From Desulfogranum japonicum DSM 18378 (GTDB taxonomy: Bacteria > Desulfobacterota > Desulfobulbia > Desulfobulbales > Desulfobulbaceae), in the NCBI RefSeq assembly GCF_000429945.1, contig NZ_AUCV01000043.1:1-54311 (forward strand): a stretch of DNA of 54,311 nucleotides, in the 5' to 3' direction. The notes below the pieces were generated by a model that saw only the letters and a list, made by a program, of their open reading frames with translations, was not told the DNA's origin and searched no databases. Shown in pieces: positions 50,102 through 54,311 of the stretch (position 1 is its first letter; every line of letters begins with the position of its first letter). A program made the position numbers and the translations under genes.

Positions 50102-51418
50102 TCAATCCTTTTCATCATGCTTGGTTATGGAGTCTATACGAGAAATCAACATGGCCCCGCCCTGGCCACCTCCTATGCATAGTGTCGCTATACCTCGCCT
50201 GGCATTATGCTGGCTCAGGACATGTAACAGGTGTAAAACAATCCGGGCACCACTTGCTCCCACGGGATGGCCAAGGCTTATGGCACCTCCGTCAACATTA
50301 AGACGCTCTTGATCTATTACACCCAATGGCTCACTGCGCTCAAATTGGGTAGCGCAATACTCTGGATCCGCCATGGCTTGAATACATGCAAGCACTTGAC
50401 CTGCAAAGGCTTCGTTAAGCTCCCAATAGTCTATATCAGAAATTGTAAGGTCATGGAGTCGGAACAGAGTTTCCACTGCATGTACCGGACCCAACCCCAT
50501 ATGCTCCGGGGGTACCCCTGCCCAGCTTGTGGCTTCGATACACCCCATGACCGGCAAATTGTAACGCGCTACCGCCTGTTCGTCTGCGAGCAAAAGCATG
50601 GCTGCCCCATCTGTTATCTGCGCACCATTGCCAGCAGTAATACGACCAAATTTCCGGTCAAAAACAGGTTTCAGCCGCGACAATTGCTCCATGCTCGAAT
50701 CTCTACGAAGCCCATCATCTTCAAGATAATACGTCCCTTCTGAGCTATAGAGAGGGGAGATTTCACCCATTCGACTTTCGTCAAAGGCCTTGGCAAGACG
50801 TAGATGGCTGCGCAGAGCATATGCATCCATCTCTGCCCGTGTAATAGAAAACATCTCTGCCAGAATTTCTGCTGTCTGCCCCATATTCAGATTAACTACA
50901 GGATCGGTAAGCCCACGAAGAATGCCTATAATAACGGAAAAATGGTGAGGTCGAAGTCGACAGAGGAGCTGGAGCTTTCTTCTGATATTTTTAGCTTTGT
51001 TCCATTCTCCAAGCCAACTGACCATCTGCTGATTCAGCAGTACTGGAGCTCGGCTCATAGCTTCAACGCCTCCAGCGAGTACAAGGCTTGAATGGCCGTC
51101 TCGTATGCGATCTGCAGCGGTTTCCAAAGCCTGCATGCCTGACCCGCAGTTACGTTGAACAGTCCAGGCAGGCACCTTGACCCCACATCCTAGTCTCTGG
51201 GAAACAACCCTGGCAATATTCACCTCATCCGGGCTTGGGATAACACACCCAAGGATTACTTCGCTGAGATCTTGGGGTGAAATAGGCTGTCGATCCAGCA
51301 GGATCCTTCCAGCGTTCACTGCCAGATCAGCTGCACTGAATAGTCCAGGTCGTCCTGCAGCCTTGATAAAAGGAGTGCGATTGCCATCAACAATATAGAC
51401 AGGTCGTAAACGGCTCAT
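50102..51418 (-). CDS. fadA: Acetyl-CoA C-acyltransferase (3-ketoacyl-CoA thiolase)
   Basis: 438 residues. The acyl-accepting Cys91 is in VQRNCGSGMQAL, the His in GHPVGASGARI, and the second Cys in ATLCIGGGQGGAM, the three standard thiolase motifs; NEAF in ELNEAFAGQVL is also present. Cleaves 3-ketoacyl-CoA. Second gene of the operon, 14 bp after fadE, with a GGAGA ribosome site. At 438 residues it is longer than E. coli FadA and closer to FadI-type thiolases, so the symbol is tentative. Confidence 0.9.
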   Translation of the reverse strand: MSRLRPVYIVDGNRTPFIKAAGRPGLFSAADLAVNAGRILLDRQPISPQDLSEVILGCVIPSPDEVNIARVVSQRLGCGVKVPAWTVQRNCGSGMQALETAADRIRDGHSSLVLAGGVEAMSRAPVLLNQQMVSWLGEWNKAKNIRRKLQLLCRLRPHHFSVIIGILRGLTDPVVNLNMGQTAEILAEMFSITRAEMDAYALRSHLRLAKAFDESRMGEISPLYSSEGTYYLEDDGLRRDSSMEQLSRLKPVFDRKFGRITAGNGAQITDGAAMLLLADEQAVARYNLPVMGCIEATSWAGVPPEHMGLGPVHAVETLFRLHDLTISDIDYWELNEAFAGQVLACIQAMADPEYCATQFERSEPLGVIDQERLNVDGGAISLGHPVGASGARIVLHLLHVLSQHNARRGIATLCIGGGQGGAMLISRIDSITKHDEKD

Positions 51419-51432
51419 ACAGCATTCTCCGG

Positions 51433-53856
51433 TTAAAGATTTGCAAAATCATCCACAGTAATAATCTGTTGGTGTAACTGTTCAAGCTCACGAAGTTTGT
51501 CTGCGTCCTCAACACTGATCATTTTTTTTTGTATTGCTTCTTCAATACGATCATACCGGTCGTGGTGTGTCAGCATCCCCTGCTTGAAAGCTTTATGCAA
51601 CGTATCCTGTGCATGATGAGTTTGAAGATTGAGGATAAGAAAACGATCCAGCAAGGACAAAGTTTCTCGTGGGTGAAGCTTTTCTGTATACTGTGATACA
51701 AAAACTCCGCGGGTAAGCCGATCCCGCGCTCCAGAAGGTGTGGTTATGAGTCCGGCAACCTTTTTCCCCAGCCGGTCATCCGGATACTTCAACCTGCGTC
51801 CTACAGGGAAGATGGTCAGTTGAAGTACTCGCGCAAGGTTGCGGGCAGGGAAATTCTGAAGAAATGACCAGATACTTTCCTGCGCCAGGTAGAGATTCTT
51901 TTGACAGGCCCAGTCCAGCAACGGTCTGTCCTCTTCAGGCGCTTTTTGATCTGCAAAATGTTTAATTACCGACATGGTCAATACCAGGTAGCCAAGGGTG
52001 TCGCTGAGTCGGGCTGTAAGTTTCTCTTGTCGTTTAAGACCACCGCCAAGAACCAACAATGCAATATCACCCAGCAGAGCAAAGCGAGTTGCCATTTGAG
52101 TTACCTGACGCTGATAATCTCTGGTTTCAGACAGGTATTCAGCAGGTTGAATACATGCAATGCCGGTCAGTCCATAAACCAATGCCCGGGAATAATTGCT
52201 GAGCAGAAAGCCGATATGATGGAACAGAGCGTTATCAAATCTGATGAGATTTTGCTCGGCCACCCCGGTAATTTCTTCTTTTAGCCAGGGATGGCAGCGA
52301 AGCAGGCTCTGATTGAAAATAATAAAACTTCGGGTCAGGATGTTAGCGCCTTCAACAGTAATGCCAATGGGAGCTGCCTGGTACATCCGCCCAAGTATAT
52401 TTCTGGGGCCAAGGCAAATACCTGCACCGCCATGAATATCCATGGCGTCGTTTGCTATGGCCCGCATCAGCTCGGTCAAATGATATTTTGCAATGGCGGT
52501 TATAACTGCAGGCCGTTCACCGTTATCGATACCATACACGGTCAATAAACGGACGCTGTCCATGGTGTAGGTGTTTCCTGCAATCCTGGTCAAGGCTTCC
52601 TCAATGCCCTCAAACTTTGCAATCGGCAGATTGAATTGACGACGTGCCATGGCATATGCTCCCATAGCCCTGGCAGCAAGTTTACCTCCTCCCGTAGAAA
52701 GAGCGGGCAGGGAAATGCCACGTCCGGCGGCAAGTGCCTCCATCAGCATAGACCAACCCTTACCAAGCCCTTCTGGGCCACCGATAACCATATCTAGAGG
52801 AATAAATACATTCGTCCCCTGATTGGGACCATTTTGAAAGGGGCAGTTAAGGGGAAAATGCCTGCTGCCAATGGTTATATGTGGAGTATCTCTTGGTACA
52901 AGAGCAAAGGTAATACCAAGATCCGTCTCCTGGCCTAAGATCTTGTCAGGATCGTACAGTTTGAAGGCAAGGCCGATGAGTGTGGCAATGGGACCAAGAG
53001 TAATATAGCGTTTATGCCAGTTCAGACGAATGCCGATGGTCTGCTTCCCTTTGTACTCCTCTCTGCAAACAATACCTGTATCAGGGATCGAACTGGCATC
53101 GCTGCCAGCCTCAGGACCGGTCAGGCCGAAACAGGGAATCTCTTCACCGTTGGAGAGCCGTGGAAGGTAATAATCCTGCTGCTCCCTGGTGCCGTAATGC
53201 ATGAGAAGTTCTGCCGGGCCAAGTGAGTTGGGAACCATGACAGTAACTGCTGCTGGAATACTTCTTGAGGCTATTTTGACTATGATTTCTGAATGCGCGG
53301 TGGCAGAGAAACCAAGGCCTCCATACTGCTTGGGAATGATAATGCCGAAAAAATGCTTTTGCTTAAGAAAATCCCATACCTGTGGAGGGAGATCGAGCTC
53401 TTCATGGGTAATTTTCCAATCATCCAGCATGGTGCATAGTGTCTCAACCGGACCATCTAAAAAAGCTTGTTCCTCTCCGGTTAATTCACGTACAGGATAC
53501 TCCAGCAACTGGTTCCAGTCAGGATTCCCGTTCCAGATTTCCCTGTCCCACCAAAGTGTTCCTGCATCAAGGGCTTGCTGTTCTGTGGTACTGACCTTTG
53601 GCACAACAGACTGTACCTTTCGAAAAAGATACCGTGTAAACAAATTTCTTCGCACGACAGGCACTGTGAATATAACTGCAAGAAGTAAATACGAGGTAAT
53701 TATTATCAGTGTTGCAGAAGCTGGAAGCCTGGCAGCCCATAGGCCACCCAAAAGGAAGATAAAAAACGCCGTGACTGCAAACAAAAGGGAGGAGCGATGA
53801 TAGGCCAGAAAAAAAAATAGGACGAGAGCCAGAAAAGCAAATATTCCAAACCCCAT
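51433..53856 (-). CDS. fadE: Membrane-bound acyl-CoA dehydrogenase, FadE type
   Basis: 807 residues (E. coli FadE is about 814). Two or three N-terminal membrane helices (FAFLALVLFFFLAYHR; LLFAVTAFFIFLLGGLWAA; ATLIIITSYLLLAVIFTV), then an acyl-CoA dehydrogenase core: FFGIIIPKQYGGLGFSATAHSEI, CFGLTGPEAGSDASSIPDTG, GKGWSMLMEALAAGRGISLPAL, DIHGGAGICLGPRNILGRMYQ, and the long FadE-specific C-terminal extension. First step of beta-oxidation. First gene of the operon; GGAGG ribosome site. Confidence 0.92.
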   Translation of the reverse strand: MGFGIFAFLALVLFFFLAYHRSSLLFAVTAFFIFLLGGLWAARLPASATLIIITSYLLLAVIFTVPVVRRNLFTRYLFRKVQSVVPKVSTTEQQALDAGTLWWDREIWNGNPDWNQLLEYPVRELTGEEQAFLDGPVETLCTMLDDWKITHEELDLPPQVWDFLKQKHFFGIIIPKQYGGLGFSATAHSEIIVKIASRSIPAAVTVMVPNSLGPAELLMHYGTREQQDYYLPRLSNGEEIPCFGLTGPEAGSDASSIPDTGIVCREEYKGKQTIGIRLNWHKRYITLGPIATLIGLAFKLYDPDKILGQETDLGITFALVPRDTPHITIGSRHFPLNCPFQNGPNQGTNVFIPLDMVIGGPEGLGKGWSMLMEALAAGRGISLPALSTGGGKLAARAMGAYAMARRQFNLPIAKFEGIEEALTRIAGNTYTMDSVRLLTVYGIDNGERPAVITAIAKYHLTELMRAIANDAMDIHGGAGICLGPRNILGRMYQAAPIGITVEGANILTRSFIIFNQSLLRCHPWLKEEITGVAEQNLIRFDNALFHHIGFLLSNYSRALVYGLTGIACIQPAEYLSETRDYQRQVTQMATRFALLGDIALLVLGGGLKRQEKLTARLSDTLGYLVLTMSVIKHFADQKAPEEDRPLLDWACQKNLYLAQESIWSFLQNFPARNLARVLQLTIFPVGRRLKYPDDRLGKKVAGLITTPSGARDRLTRGVFVSQYTEKLHPRETLSLLDRFLILNLQTHHAQDTLHKAFKQGMLTHHDRYDRIEEAIQKKMISVEDADKLRELEQLHQQIITVDDFANL

Positions 53857-54311
53857 ACATTACCTCCACAGCTGAAAGGTACAGCATAAAGCCGGGGCAC
53901 ACCTTCTGCGGCCCTGGCCACAGATAAAAACCAATACAAGAATTTTGCCTTATGAATACCTGTAAGCAGTTTTTTATATTTTGCATTACAGGCGGTTCTA
54001 TTTCTTAACCCAAGTTCGTGACGCTGGATCACAATTTATCGTAAATACAGATATTTACCGGTTCAGCATGTGCCGTTATGGCACTACTTTTTTTCTTATT
54101 CTGTGAGCAGTTACTTTTTATTCATATTGTTGTCTTCACCTGCTTACCTGGTAGATTTTGCACTCCAAGAGCTGACAAAATTTCCTGTTGGGATGCATCC
54201 GGGCGGCTACTTTTTCTCACGTGCACTGTACTGCCGTTCTTACACTTCATTGAAATTGTCATTCTGCACTGGGTAGAAAGAATCTGACGTATGCTTGCCC
54301 AGTTACTCACA
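53857..54311. other. Upstream region of the beta-oxidation operon
   Basis: 455 bp to the window edge without a supported gene. It should carry the minus-strand promoter of the fadE operon; no clear operator palindrome or -35/-10 pair was recognised. TGTGAGCAGTTAC (54100-54112) resembles a MITE family-1 end but has no partner. Confidence 0.4.

Noticed and set aside
54100-54311. CAGTTAC motifs resembling MITE family-1 ends
   Set aside because: Both motifs have the same orientation and the interior does not match the family, so no element is called.

Overview
The window looks like a chromosomal segment of a Gram-negative, probably anaerobic bacterium, most likely a Desulfobacterota (former deltaproteobacterial) relative. 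This is inference from gene content: menaquinone-type prenyltransferase, sigma-54 activator, PAS/hybrid kinases, a FadE-FadA-FadB-acyl-CoA ligase set and moderate GC. No rRNA, tRNA or CRISPR array was recognised.

Layout. (1) 0-5.7 kb: truncated IS256-family transposase, a KefB-like antiporter with universal-stress domains whose last codons are cut by a small mobile repeat, and a PAS hybrid histidine kinase. (2) 5.7-11.5 kb: a tightly coupled six-gene operon matching the uncharacterised STM4011-STM4015 set (LRR protein, ATP-grasp, sulfatase-like hydrolase, two radical SAM enzymes) with an inserted HAD phosphatase; it looks like a biosynthetic or modification pathway of unknown product. (3) 11.7-12.4 kb: endonuclease I. 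(4) 12.9-28.2 kb: an accessory island of about 15 unrelated small genes, all on the + strand, separated by imperfect palindromes that resemble integron attC sites, five group II intron remnants (DV-DVI ends, one with a maturase fragment), two MITE-like repeat families and a third ~100-bp repeat. No integron integrase is in the window. (5) 28.4-31 kb: membrane protein and a REC-PAS-PAS-GGDEF protein. (6) 31.7-33.1 kb: DUF2975 / Xre / lipoprotein operon.

(7) 33.2-42.4 kb is the most interesting part. A sigma-54 activator with a degenerate receiver is divergent from a cluster with a clear -24/-12 promoter and upstream palindromes. The cluster starts with a LysW-like zinc-ribbon carrier protein lacking the usual EDWGE tail, then a small beta protein, an RLAN-RimK ATP-grasp ligase, a SET-domain protein, a PP2C-like phosphatase, a FemAB-like aminoacyltransferase and a NodB/DUF2334-like deacetylase, with a convergent glycosyltransferase. 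Carrier, amide ligase, aminoacyltransferase and methyltransferase suggest an undescribed carrier-borne amino-acid or peptide synthesis or protein-modification system.

(8) 42.5-54.3 kb: menA, then a PlsC-like acyltransferase/alpha-beta hydrolase fusion lacking the nucleophile serine, converging on a minus-strand beta-oxidation operon (fadE, thiolase, fadB-like, acyl-CoA ligase).
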